A DNA stretch of 5,302 nucleotides from Pseudomonas sp. PGPPP3 (lineage in GTDB: Bacteria > Pseudomonadota > Gammaproteobacteria > Pseudomonadales > Pseudomonadaceae). How positions within the stretch are numbered: position 1 is the stretch's first letter; the number at the start of each line of letters is the position of its first letter. Positions 1-5,302 of the stretch are shown piece after piece. The position numbers and the translations under genes are program-made. A model generated the notes under the pieces. That model saw only the letters and a program-made list of their open reading frames with translations. It was not told the origin of the DNA and ran no database searches. Where the stretch lies: assembly GCA_002256055.1 (NCBI GenBank), contig NKIE01000232.1, positions 1-5,302 on the forward strand, written 5' to 3'.

Positions 1-195
1 GGCGCGGCTGGCGTTGCCACCGAGGGCTTCGCAGGCGGCATACACCAGCAGCGGGCGCACCCGTTTGCCACCATTGATGACGCTATAGCGCATGGCTTGG
101 TAAAGGCGTTGCAGTTGCGGCAGCGGTGCTTCGAAGAGGGCGGCGAGGGCGTCATCGACCCGCGCCTGGCACTGGCTCTGGTACGCGTCGATCAT
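1..195 (-). CDS. ispA: Farnesyl diphosphate synthase (geranyltranstransferase), N-terminal part only
   Basis: Cytosolic isoprenoid enzyme that condenses isopentenyl diphosphate with dimethylallyl and geranyl diphosphate to make farnesyl diphosphate. Only the first 65 residues are in the window; the rest runs off the left edge, so the Asp-rich DDxxD metal-binding motifs are not visible. What is seen: the start MIDAYQSQ, the helix [16 protein letters not shown] and the motif GGKRVRP at about residues 43-49, which is the conserved diphosphate-binding motif of trans-prenyltransferases. It continues into [12 protein letters not shown], as in pseudomonad IspA proteins. The ATG (193-195) overlaps the xseB stop in an ATGA arrangement, so translation is probably coupled. 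In pseudomonads xseB-ispA is usually followed by dxs, which would lie left of this window (family knowledge, not seen). Confidence 0.93.
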   Translation of the reverse strand, partial: MIDAYQSQCQARVDDALAALFEAPLPQLQRLYQAMRYSVINGGKRVRPLLVYAACEALGGNASRA

Positions 196-434
196 GCCGG
201 CTGATCCGCGTCGAAGGGGGCTTCCTCCAGCTCGCCGTTGCGTTCGAGGAGGATCTGCACCTTCTGCTCGGCCTGGCTCAACGCCGCCTGACAGTCACGG
301 GTCAGGCCGATGCCTTGCTCGAATGCACTGAGGGAGTCTTCCAGCGACAGCTCGCCGTTTTCCAGGCGCTCGACCAAGGTTTGCAGGTCAGCGAGGGATT
401 GTTCGAAATCGGGCGTGGCTTTTTTGCGGGCCAT
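192..434 (-). CDS. xseB: Exodeoxyribonuclease VII small subunit
   Basis: Small subunit of exonuclease VII, the cytosolic nuclease that degrades single-stranded DNA from both ends together with the large subunit XseA (encoded elsewhere). The 80-residue length is normal for the family. The protein is almost all helix: a basic start [11 protein letters not shown], then the family signature [25 protein letters not shown] at about residues 15-39, then a second helix with [12 protein letters not shown] near residues 55-65 and an acidic tail. A purine-rich GAGAGAG (440-446) lies 5 nt before the ATG and serves as ribosome binding site. Its TGA overlaps the ispA ATG. It lies 45 bp downstream of the GGDEF/EAL gene with no convincing terminator between, so read-through from the signalling genes is likely. 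Confidence 0.95.
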   Translation of the reverse strand: MARKKATPDFEQSLADLQTLVERLENGELSLEDSLSAFEQGIGLTRDCQAALSQAEQKVQILLERNGELEEAPFDADQPA

Positions 435-479
435 GGTGGCTCTCTCGGCGGGGCTGGAACCGGCGCGACACTAGCAGAG

Positions 480-2837
480 CTAGGCCCCGCGGGCAAATCC
501 GCGGGCCTGCTCGCAGACCTCGGCCGGCTGCGGTTTGGCGTAGTAAAAACCCTGCAGGCGCTGGCAGCCGTTAAGGCGTAGAAAGGCCGCCTGGCGCTCG
601 TTTTCTACCCCTTCACCAACCACTTCCAGGCCCAGTTGCGCGGCCATGGTCAGGATGCCGCGCACCAAGGCCACTGACTGCGGGCTGTCGGGCAGGTTGG
701 CGACGAATTGGCGGTCGATCTTGATGCCGTCGAAGTCGAATTGCTGCAGATAGGTGAGGGACGCATAGCCAGTGCCGAAATCGTCGAGAAACAGCGGCAG
801 GCCGGCGATTTTCAAACGTGCCAGGCATTCACGCACTTGCGGGCCGTCGTCGAGCAGGGCGCTTTCGGTGATTTCCAGTTCCAGCCAGGCCGCACTGGCC
901 TGTTCATCGGCGAGGATCTGCAACAACTGGCCAGCCAGGTCGTGTTGGCGAAAATCCAGTGGCGACAGGTTGACTGCGATCCGCCAGTTACGCCCTTCGG
1001 TCTGCCATAAGCGTGCCTGACGGCAGGCCTGGCGGAACACCCAGCGGGTGGCCTCCAGAATCAGACCGGTCTCTTCCAGTACCGGGATAAAGTCTGCCGG
1101 TGAAACCAGGCCGCGACTCGGCGAGTGCCAGCGCAGCAGGGCCTCCATGCTCTGGGCCTGGCCGCTGGCATCGATCTGGGGTTGGTAGAACAGCTCGAAC
1201 TCATCGCGCTCCAGGGCCAGGCGCAGCTCCTGCTCCAGCTGCTGGCGCAGTTCGGCGGCGCGGCTGAGTTCCGGGGTAAACAGGGCCAGGCCATTGCGTC
1301 CGGCGTCCTTGGCGGCATACAGGGCCAGGTCGGCCTGTTTGAGCAGATCGCTGGCGCTGCCTTGTTGGCTGTTGCACAGGGTCAGGCCGATGCTCGGGCT
1401 GACATTGCAGCTGTACTGCCGGACCTGGAAGGGAGTGCTAAACAGCTTGAGCAGTTCGTTGCCGAAGTTTTTGCCGTCCTCGGCGTTGGCGCCCTCCAGC
1501 AGGTAGACGAACTCGTCGCCGCCGCTGCGGGCTAGCAAGCTGTTGGTCGGTATGTGCTGGCGCAGGCGCTCGGCGATCTCCACCAGCAGACGGTCGCCGA
1601 TTTCATGGCCGAGGGTGTCGTTGATGCGCTTGAAGTGGTCGATGTCGATAAACAGCAGGGCCAGCGGGCAGCCGGCGCCGACCAGCAGTTCCAGGCGCTG
1701 GAGCAACTGGTTGCGGTTGGCCAGCTGGGTCAGCGGGTCGAAGTGGGCGAGAAAACGCAGGCGCTGCTCAGCTTGCTTGCGGTCACTGATGTCGCGCAAG
1801 AGCACCAGGTAATACTCGCGGGCATCGCGTTGGAAGGGCGTCATCGACACTTCCAGGGTGATCACCTGGCCGGCGCGCAGGGCGGTGAACTCCAGGTTGC
1901 TGTTGGCTGGCGCTTCACTCAGGTGCTTTATCGCATCGGGTTCCAGCAGGCGGTCTTGGGGCTGGTTGCCGAGCAGCTCGGCCGGGGTGCAGCTGAACAG
2001 GTTGGCGGCAGCCGGGTTGGCCTGTTCCACCCGTAGCTCCTGGTCGACCACCATCATGCCGATGGGCGCCGCATCGATCAGGGTGCTGAGCAGTTGCTGG
2101 CTGGCGCGCAGGGCCTGTTGCTGGTGCTGCAACTGTTCGATCATGTGATTGAAGCTGTGACCCAGGCGGCTGATTTCATCAGCGCCCGTGACTTGGGCGC
2201 GGGCATCGTCGAGCCCGGCAGCGAAGCGGCGGGTGGCTTGCTCGATTAGCGCCAGACGGCGGGTGACCAAGCGCTGATAGAGCAGGCTTAGCACAGTGCC
2301 CAGCACCAGCAGCAGGGCTAATACTTCGGCCAGAAATAGCCAGGCGTTATGCTGGGTCAGCTGCAGGGAATTACTAAAGTCGAACCCCACCAGCAATGCA
2401 TGCTGGGCTTGATTGTCCAGCGGGTAGACTGCCAGGAAGCGTTCGTGGGGCTGTGCCAGCCACTGGCTTTGGCCGCTGGCCAGCAGGCGCTGCAGACCGG
2501 CCTTATCCAGTCCGCTTTGCTGCGGCAACTGCAGGCCCAGTCGGGTGGCGGCGATGATCTGCTGGCGCTGGTCCAGAACGGCTGCCCAGCGTACCTCCTC
2601 AAGACTGCCGAGATCGGCCAGTTCGGTGTGTAACTCCTCCATGCGCCCCTGGCGCAGGTGATCGGCCAGACTGCTTTGCTGCAAGGCCAGCATCTGCCCG
2701 GTGTGTTTGCGCCAGCTTTCCAGGGCCTCGTGTTCACTGCGTGGCAGTTCGATGCTCAGCAACAACAGGCCGAACAGCAGGGCAAACAGGCCGAACAGCA
2801 ACGGCAATGAGCGGCGCAACGAATAACGGGTCAGCAT
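480..2837 (-). CDS. Membrane sensor with HAMP, PAS, GGDEF and EAL domains (cyclic-di-GMP turnover)
   Basis: A 785-residue inner-membrane protein predicted to hydrolyse, and perhaps also make, cyclic-di-GMP. Domains in order: transmembrane helix at about 10-29; periplasmic sensor 30-165, possibly Cache/PDC-like (inferred from the strand pattern around WAAVLDQ and FLAVYPL); second membrane helix 166-188; HAMP 190-240; PAS with C-terminal PAC-type end RDISDRKQAEQRL 248-360; GGDEF 362-520; EAL 535-777. The GGDEF domain has DIDHFKRIND and an intact GGDEF (439-443), but the inhibitory-site RxxD is replaced by PTNS (430-433). The EAL domain keeps the expected catalytic set: E565 in EALLRW, N623, E655 in EITES, D685-D686 in DDFGTG, K706 in KIDR, E742/E745 in EGVE and Q762. 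Phosphodiesterase activity is therefore likely; cyclase activity or a GTP-sensing role is possible. The ATG lies inside the end of the upstream binding-protein gene (7 bp overlap, ATGCTGA) and lacks a strong Shine-Dalgarno site, so coupled translation is likely. Confidence 0.95.
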   Translation of the reverse strand: MLTRYSLRRSLPLLFGLFALLFGLLLLSIELPRSEHEALESWRKHTGQMLALQQSSLADHLRQGRMEELHTELADLGSLEEVRWAAVLDQRQQIIAATRLGLQLPQQSGLDKAGLQRLLASGQSQWLAQPHERFLAVYPLDNQAQHALLVGFDFSNSLQLTQHNAWLFLAEVLALLLVLGTVLSLLYQRLVTRRLALIEQATRRFAAGLDDARAQVTGADEISRLGHSFNHMIEQLQHQQQALRASQQLLSTLIDAAPIGMMVVDQELRVEQANPAAANLFSCTPAELLGNQPQDRLLEPDAIKHLSEAPANSNLEFTALRAGQVITLEVSMTPFQRDAREYYLVLLRDISDRKQAEQRLRFLAHFDPLTQLANRNQLLQRLELLVGAGCPLALLFIDIDHFKRINDTLGHEIGDRLLVEIAERLRQHIPTNSLLARSGGDEFVYLLEGANAEDGKNFGNELLKLFSTPFQVRQYSCNVSPSIGLTLCNSQQGSASDLLKQADLALYAAKDAGRNGLALFTPELSRAAELRQQLEQELRLALERDEFELFYQPQIDASGQAQSMEALLRWHSPSRGLVSPADFIPVLEETGLILEATRWVFRQACRQARLWQTEGRNWRIAVNLSPLDFRQHDLAGQLLQILADEQASAAWLELEITESALLDDGPQVRECLARLKIAGLPLFLDDFGTGYASLTYLQQFDFDGIKIDRQFVANLPDSPQSVALVRGILTMAAQLGLEVVGEGVENERQAAFLRLNGCQRLQGFYYAKPQPAEVCEQARGFARGA
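482..508 (-). repeat. GC-rich hairpin over the 3' end and stop codon of the GGDEF/EAL gene
   Basis: On the coding strand the arms AGGCCCGCGG and CCGCGGGGCCT flank a 6-nt loop ATTTGC; one arm has an extra unpaired base. The hairpin covers the last codons and the first bases of the TAG stop. There is no T-run after it, so it is not a classical intrinsic terminator. It could slow ribosomes or protect the upstream message from 3' decay, or be a by-product of GC-rich codons (the repeated A-R-G of the tail). Structure is seen in sequence; any role is inference. Confidence 0.5.
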
Positions 2838-3760
2838 GTGGCGCCCGCGCAGGTCGGGAGCATGGCCTGGGTGTCTGCTGGTTTGCTCTGCAGGCGGCGG
2901 CTGAACAGGTAGTCATTGAGCTGATTGAGGCTGCGCAGCAGGGTGCCGTCGTTGAGCAGTTGCTGGTTGAGGGCACGATTACCAATCTGCAGACCGGCCA
3001 AGGTTTGCGTCAGTTCGTCGCTGTTCAGGCCTAGGCGTCGGCTTAGGCGCGGGTCGATATCCTGGCGATGCTCAAACCATTTCTCCTGGCTGGTAAACCA
3101 CAGTTCACGCAGGTGCTTGGCCTGAGGGGCGGAGACTCGTTGTGGGTTGATTACCAGCACGTCGATGATTTCGTTGGGTAGGGCGCGGCTGTCCAACAGC
3201 GGGTGCACGCCCAGAGGCGCGAAGCTGGCACTGGCTGAGGCAAAGTTGATCGCCGCGTCGATCCGTCCTTCTCGCAGGGCATGCAGGTGTTCATTGACGG
3301 GCATGTCGATCACGCTGATCTCGTTGGCCGGTAATTTGGCGAGGTCTAGGATACGCGACAGGAAAAAGGCGCCCAGGGCCGAGTTTTCCACGCCGATGCG
3401 TTGGCCGCGCAACTGTGCAAGTTGCTGGATCTGGGCGTTGGCGAACAGCACATCGGCACCGGCGGAGACGTCGGCGACCAGCAGGATTTGCACCGGCATG
3501 CCGCTGCTTTGCAGGATCAAGGCTTCGTCGAGGGTCAGCAGGGCTGCGTCCAGCAGACCGTTACGATAGCCACGCAGCACGCCGGTGGTGTGCGGGTACT
3601 CCACCAAGCGATAGCCGCTGGGCGTCATCCAGTGCAGGTCGTCGGCCAGGTACAGCACCCCATAGCCGAGCCAGCGATTAGCGCCGATACGCAGAGTATC
3701 GGTCTGTTCGCTGCAGCCGAGCAGGCTGAGGATCAGGACAAGGAGCAAGGCGCGCGGCAT
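2831..3760 (-). CDS. Periplasmic substrate-binding lipoprotein, NMT1/TauA-like (probable sensor)
   Basis: A 309-residue solute-binding protein of the NMT1/TauA/SsuA-type fold, the group that binds sulfonates, nitrate or thiamine-pyrimidine precursors; the ligand here cannot be named. From the ATG: signal peptide PRALLLVLILSLLG ending in a lipobox LLGC with Cys16 as lipidation site and Ser at +2, then LRIGANRWLGYGVLYLA (family-type first strand and ligand loop), a hinge-region stretch RGQRIGVENSALGAFFL, REGRIDAAINF, and LPNEIIDVLVINP near the middle. The ATG at 3758-3760 is preferred over a GTG ten codons upstream (3788-3790): it has a GGAA 8 nt before it, the GTG has none, and the ATG places the signal peptide at the very N-terminus. 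No permease or ATPase gene is adjacent. Instead the stop overlaps the start of the GGDEF/EAL sensor by 7 bp, suggesting that this protein presents a ligand to that sensor rather than feeding a transporter (inference). Two Cys lie in the C-terminal tail (TCAGATC). Confidence 0.88.
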   Translation of the reverse strand: MPRALLLVLILSLLGCSEQTDTLRIGANRWLGYGVLYLADDLHWMTPSGYRLVEYPHTTGVLRGYRNGLLDAALLTLDEALILQSSGMPVQILLVADVSAGADVLFANAQIQQLAQLRGQRIGVENSALGAFFLSRILDLAKLPANEISVIDMPVNEHLHALREGRIDAAINFASASASFAPLGVHPLLDSRALPNEIIDVLVINPQRVSAPQAKHLRELWFTSQEKWFEHRQDIDPRLSRRLGLNSDELTQTLAGLQIGNRALNQQLLNDGTLLRSLNQLNDYLFSRRLQSKPADTQAMLPTCAGATC

Positions 3761-3768
3761 GCGGCGGA

Positions 3769-3772
3769 TTCC
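3769..3772 (-). promoter_or_regulatory. Ribosome binding site deciding the start of the binding-protein gene
   Basis: Coding-strand GGAA lies 8 nt before the ATG at 3760. It is short, but the alternative GTG at 3790 has no purine-rich element in front of it (the sequence there is CACTGGCATTCGCTATC). It supports the ATG start, which also fits the lipoprotein signal peptide. Confidence 0.5.
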
Positions 3773-3851
3773 ATCGGGCGATGCTGGCACGATAGCGAAT
3801 GCCAGTGGTGACGGGAATAGCGCATAAGTCGTAGGGTTAATTTACAGGCAT

Positions 3852-3880
3852 AAAAAAGCCGGCTTGTGGTCGGCATTTTT
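3852..3880. terminator. Hairpin terminator between the methyltransferase side and the operon
   Basis: A-run 3852-3857, stem GCCGGC (3858-3863), loop TTGTG, stem GTCGGC (3869-3874, one G-T wobble), then T-run 3876-3880. The A and T runs extend the stem, and a T-run follows in either direction, so it can act both ways. Read on the minus strand the wobble becomes an A-C mismatch, but four G-C pairs and six Ts remain. It lies about 440 bp beyond the methyltransferase stop and about 90 bp before the binding-protein start. It therefore insulates the operon from upstream transcription; the operon promoter should lie between it and 3760, where no convincing -35/-10 pair is visible. Confidence 0.7.
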
Positions 3881-3928
3881 GTTTATTAAGTTATTGATTG
3901 CAAAGAGTTTTATTAATTTATTTTGGTC

Positions 3929-3945
3929 GGGCCATACCTTGGCCC
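3929..3945. repeat. Inverted repeat GGGCCA/TGGCCC
   Basis: Arms GGGCCA (3929-3934) and TGGCCC (3940-3945) with a 5-nt loop. It follows an AT-rich stretch. Neither strand has a T-run directly after it, so it does not look like a terminator. Function unknown. Confidence 0.45.
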
Positions 3946-3972
3946 ATTCTGAGGTGCAGTGCTGTCTTAGCC

Positions 3973-3992
3973 ATGTAGTATGGATACTACAT
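3973..3992. repeat. Perfect 9-2-9 bp palindrome, operator-like
   Basis: Arms ATGTAGTAT (3973-3981) and ATACTACAT (3984-3992) match exactly across a 2-bp GG centre. The size, symmetry and GTA...TAC arms resemble binding sites of dimeric repressors (for example GntR-type or antitoxin-type operators). No regulator or regulated gene starts next to it: the nearest gene start is the binding-protein gene more than 200 bp away beyond the terminator. It may be an orphan operator, a recombination site or a protein-binding site of unknown kind. Confidence 0.55.
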
Positions 3993-4026
3993 ATCTGTTG
4001 ATGAGCCACTTGCTCCTTCGCTAAGG

Positions 4027-4087
4027 TTGGTCTGAAGAGTCCTGTTTTGACGCGCGCAGACCAATGATCGTGTTGGTCACTGGTCTG
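4027..4087. repeat. Three alternating arms TTGGTCTG / CAGACCAA / TGGTCTG
   Basis: TTGGTCTG (4027-4034) is the exact reverse complement of CAGACCAA (4057-4064), and CAGACCA (4057-4063) also pairs exactly with TGGTCTG (4081-4087). A further GTTGGTC lies at 4072-4078. The central arm can pair with either flank but not both, giving two mutually exclusive hairpins with loops of 22 and 17 nt. This is the layout of a switch-like RNA or of clustered protein sites; neither is shown. Confidence 0.45.
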
Positions 4088-4255
4088 TCATTTTGTAAAA
4101 AGCTTTTTAGAACCTCCCTGGCAACTGCCCTGTCGCGTAAGTTCGATATTCGATGTTGTGCTCGGCTTTACGGGTCGGTTGGCCATTCGCTCTGCTTTTG
4201 AATGGTTTGCAGCGGGAGTGCCGAATCTTCGAGTTATCCCGTTAAAACGACACAG

Positions 4256-4273
4256 TCACTAAGTTGTTAGTGA
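4256..4273. repeat. Small hairpin just beyond the methyltransferase stop
   Basis: Arms TCACTAA (4256-4262) and TTAGTGA (4267-4273) around GTTG. Read on the minus strand it begins about 50 nt after the methyltransferase stop and is followed, after eight bases, by only four Ts. It may mark the 3' end of that transcript, but is weak as an intrinsic terminator. Confidence 0.4.
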
Positions 4274-4322
4274 GTTGGTTCCTCCCGAGTTAGAGCGCAG
4301 TTTCGTCCGTCGTTGCCGTCTT

Positions 4323-5302
4323 CTAGCTCAAAATGGCTCTTGCTTGATTCAGTGCCAGCAAGCGTCGAAGAATCTCATCGTCACTCATCTCCGGCGTGTA
4401 ATCAGGCCAGCCATATGCCTCAGCTACCGCTTTGTCGAGTGCCGTGTGGGCGTTGTCGAGCCATGCTGGGCGAGCATTGTAGAGGTTGGTGAGGGTACGC
4501 TTTTTCAGCTCTGCGGCGTGCTCAGGCTTGGCGACAATACGCTCGGGGTAGCCGGCGACCACCTCCGGCATGCGCTCGACCCAATCGGCTGGGTTCAGCC
4601 AGTTCTCGCGCAGCATATTCAGTCGTTGGGCGGCGCTGGCGATTGCGTAGGCGGCTGGTAAATACTCGGCGGCTACCGGCGGTAATTGCAGCTCGCCTTC
4701 GGCCTGTGGCTGGCCACGGGTTTCGGCTGGGGTCAGACCGGGCGGAAATGGGAAGGTTTCGAAGGTGCTGCTTGGTGTGTAGCGAGGGTCGTTACCGACA
4801 CCAAGAAAGGTACATAGGCCCAGCGACCAGAGTTCGTGGAAGCGTGAGTGGAGGATGCCGAAAGTGCTGTCGTCAGCGCGGGCGATGGCGACTACTTGGC
4901 AGTCGGGAAGCACTGCGGTGTCGAACCAAGCAAAAAGTCGATACTTGGCTACCCGCGCAGTAGCTAGATAGCGTGTCAGAGGTGCAGCAGCAATCCTGAA
5001 CTCTGGCCTTGTGCACCACAACAGCCACCAAGTTTTATATTGGCTCTCCAAGTGCTTGGTGCTTTTTCCTTGCGCTTGCCACTCAGCCATTTTTTCAAGA
5101 ATCGTTTGCTGTACATGCTCCTTAATGTAGCTGTAGGGCGCATCGAAGAGCATTGCGTCGTCATCAGTGCGATCTACGCCAAAATCAACAATCCACATAT
5201 CTTGTGGGCGGCGGGTTACATCTAGTCCATTAACCCAAGGTTTCAGCACAAGTTTGTTGGGTTGATTATGAGGGTTTGTCTCGGTCAACCAGCTGCGCGC
5301 CA
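4323..5302 (-). CDS. MmeI-like / class I SAM-dependent DNA methyltransferase, C-terminal part
   Basis: C-terminal about 325 residues of a large DNA methyltransferase, probably an adenine methylase of restriction-modification or related defence type. The frame is open to the right edge: the codons before 5288 read A-R-S-W, matching the conserved lead-in to WLTETNPH, so a start inside the window is rejected. Seen in order: KPWVNGLDVTRRP with WIVDFG (about 5243-5180), target-recognition-type segments YSYIKEHV (5135-5112), RYLATARVAKYRLF (4973-4932), FGILHSRFHELWS (4862-4824), PRYTPSSTFETFPFPPG (4787-4737), and the terminal helical region LTNLYNARPAWL (4493-4458) with AVAEAYGWP (4430-4404) and SDDEILRRLLALN. 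These are hallmarks of the target-recognition and C-terminal domains of this group. The SAM-binding and NPPY/F motifs, and any nuclease domain, lie outside. Type IIL enzyme, DISARM-type methylase and solitary methylase all remain possible. GC falls sharply within the gene near 4920. Confidence 0.85.
   Translation of the reverse strand, partial: ARSWLTETNPHNQPNKLVLKPWVNGLDVTRRPQDMWIVDFGVDRTDDDAMLFDAPYSYIKEHVQQTILEKMAEWQAQGKSTKHLESQYKTWWLLWCTRPEFRIAAAPLTRYLATARVAKYRLFAWFDTAVLPDCQVVAIARADDSTFGILHSRFHELWSLGLCTFLGVGNDPRYTPSSTFETFPFPPGLTPAETRGQPQAEGELQLPPVAAEYLPAAYAIASAAQRLNMLRENWLNPADWVERMPEVVAGYPERIVAKPEHAAELKKRTLTNLYNARPAWLDNAHTALDKAVAEAYGWPDYTPEMSDDEILRRLLALNQARAILS

Larger units (their letters stand above)
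3881..4322. other. Non-coding gap of about 48% GC, rich in inverted repeats
   Basis: No reading frame with coding character, tRNA or recognised protein remnant is seen in these 442 bases. Hand counting gives about 48% G+C for 3901-4320, well below the adjoining operon genes by eye; the first 40 bases are very AT-rich. It holds several inverted repeats listed separately, plus a 14-bp palindrome TAAAAAGCTTTTTA (4096-4109) and short arms CCATTC/GAATGG (4183-4188, 4200-4205). It probably contains the 3' untranslated region of the methyltransferase and may be the junction between accessory DNA and the conserved operon. It could also hide a small RNA, but no promoter-terminator pair proves this. 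Confidence 0.6.

Noticed and set aside
126..581. Plus-strand open frame of 151 codons
   Set aside because: Lies antisense over xseB and the 3' end of the GGDEF/EAL gene, both securely identified. Low-complexity Arg/Gly-rich start; an artefact of high GC.
1554..2036. Plus-strand open frame of 160 codons
   Set aside because: Antisense to the PAS-GGDEF part of the sensor gene, with no recognisable protein family.
2831..3760. Thiamine-related role for the binding protein, from its NMT1-like family and the usual nearby dxs
   Set aside because: No TPP riboswitch is seen, dxs is not in the window, and family members bind several unrelated ligands.
3761..3790. GTG start ten codons upstream for the binding-protein gene
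   Set aside because: No ribosome binding site before it, and it would put ten extra residues ahead of a compact lipoprotein signal peptide that begins at the ATG at 3760.
4096..4109. TAAAAAGCTTTTTA as a terminator
   Set aside because: A pure palindrome with no loop and a weak A-T stem; it cannot form a usual intrinsic terminator hairpin.
4137..4160. TTCGATATTCGA resembling a tRNA T-loop at a possible island border
   Set aside because: The flanks do not form a T stem, and no acceptor or anticodon arm can be found around it.
4275..4661. Plus-strand open frame of 128 codons starting in the gap
   Set aside because: Begins with TTG without a ribosome binding site and runs mostly antisense to the methyltransferase.
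5286..5288. TTG at 5288 as the start of a 321-residue methyltransferase gene
   Set aside because: The frame stays open to the window edge and the codons before it (A-R-S-W) match the conserved lead-in of the family, so the gene simply continues outside.
1..5302. CRISPR array, insertion sequence or RNA genes
   Set aside because: No regularly spaced direct repeats, transposase frame, terminal inverted repeats or tRNA/rRNA sequence were seen.

Overview
The window reads as chromosomal DNA of a Pseudomonas-type gammaproteobacterium. The basis is high-GC coding DNA, an IspA N-terminus and XseB of pseudomonad type, and the order xseB-ispA. All genes supported here lie on the minus strand, so biological order runs from right to left.

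Right edge (4323-5302): the C-terminal 325 or so residues of a large DNA methyltransferase of the MmeI-like / class I SAM-dependent DNA methyltransferase group. The frame stays open to the window edge, so the true start and the catalytic domain lie outside. Whether it is a stand-alone type IIL restriction-modification enzyme or the methylase of a multigene defence system cannot be told from here. Hand-counted GC changes inside the gene, from about 62% (4561-4920) to about 48% (4921-5280).

Gap (3761-4322): non-coding and about 48% GC in its main part. It holds a hairpin terminator at 3852-3880 and several inverted repeats, including a perfect 9-2-9 bp palindrome at 3973-3992. It probably marks the border between an accessory (defence) segment and the conserved operon.

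Operon (1-3760): an NMT1/TauA-like periplasmic binding lipoprotein (2831-3760) overlaps by 7 bp a membrane-bound sensor with periplasmic region, HAMP, PAS, GGDEF and EAL domains (480-2837). After 45 bp come xseB (exonuclease VII small subunit, 192-434) and ispA (farnesyl diphosphate synthase, partial, 1-195), which overlap by 4 bp. No ABC permease or ATPase gene is present. The binding protein is therefore best read as a ligand sensor that adjusts the cyclic-di-GMP output of its overlapping partner, on the lines of NspS-MbaA in Vibrio cholerae. The two downstream housekeeping genes may be co-transcribed with it. The binding protein/GGDEF-EAL pair is the most interesting functional unit; the methyltransferase and the repeat-rich gap are the most interesting accessory elements.
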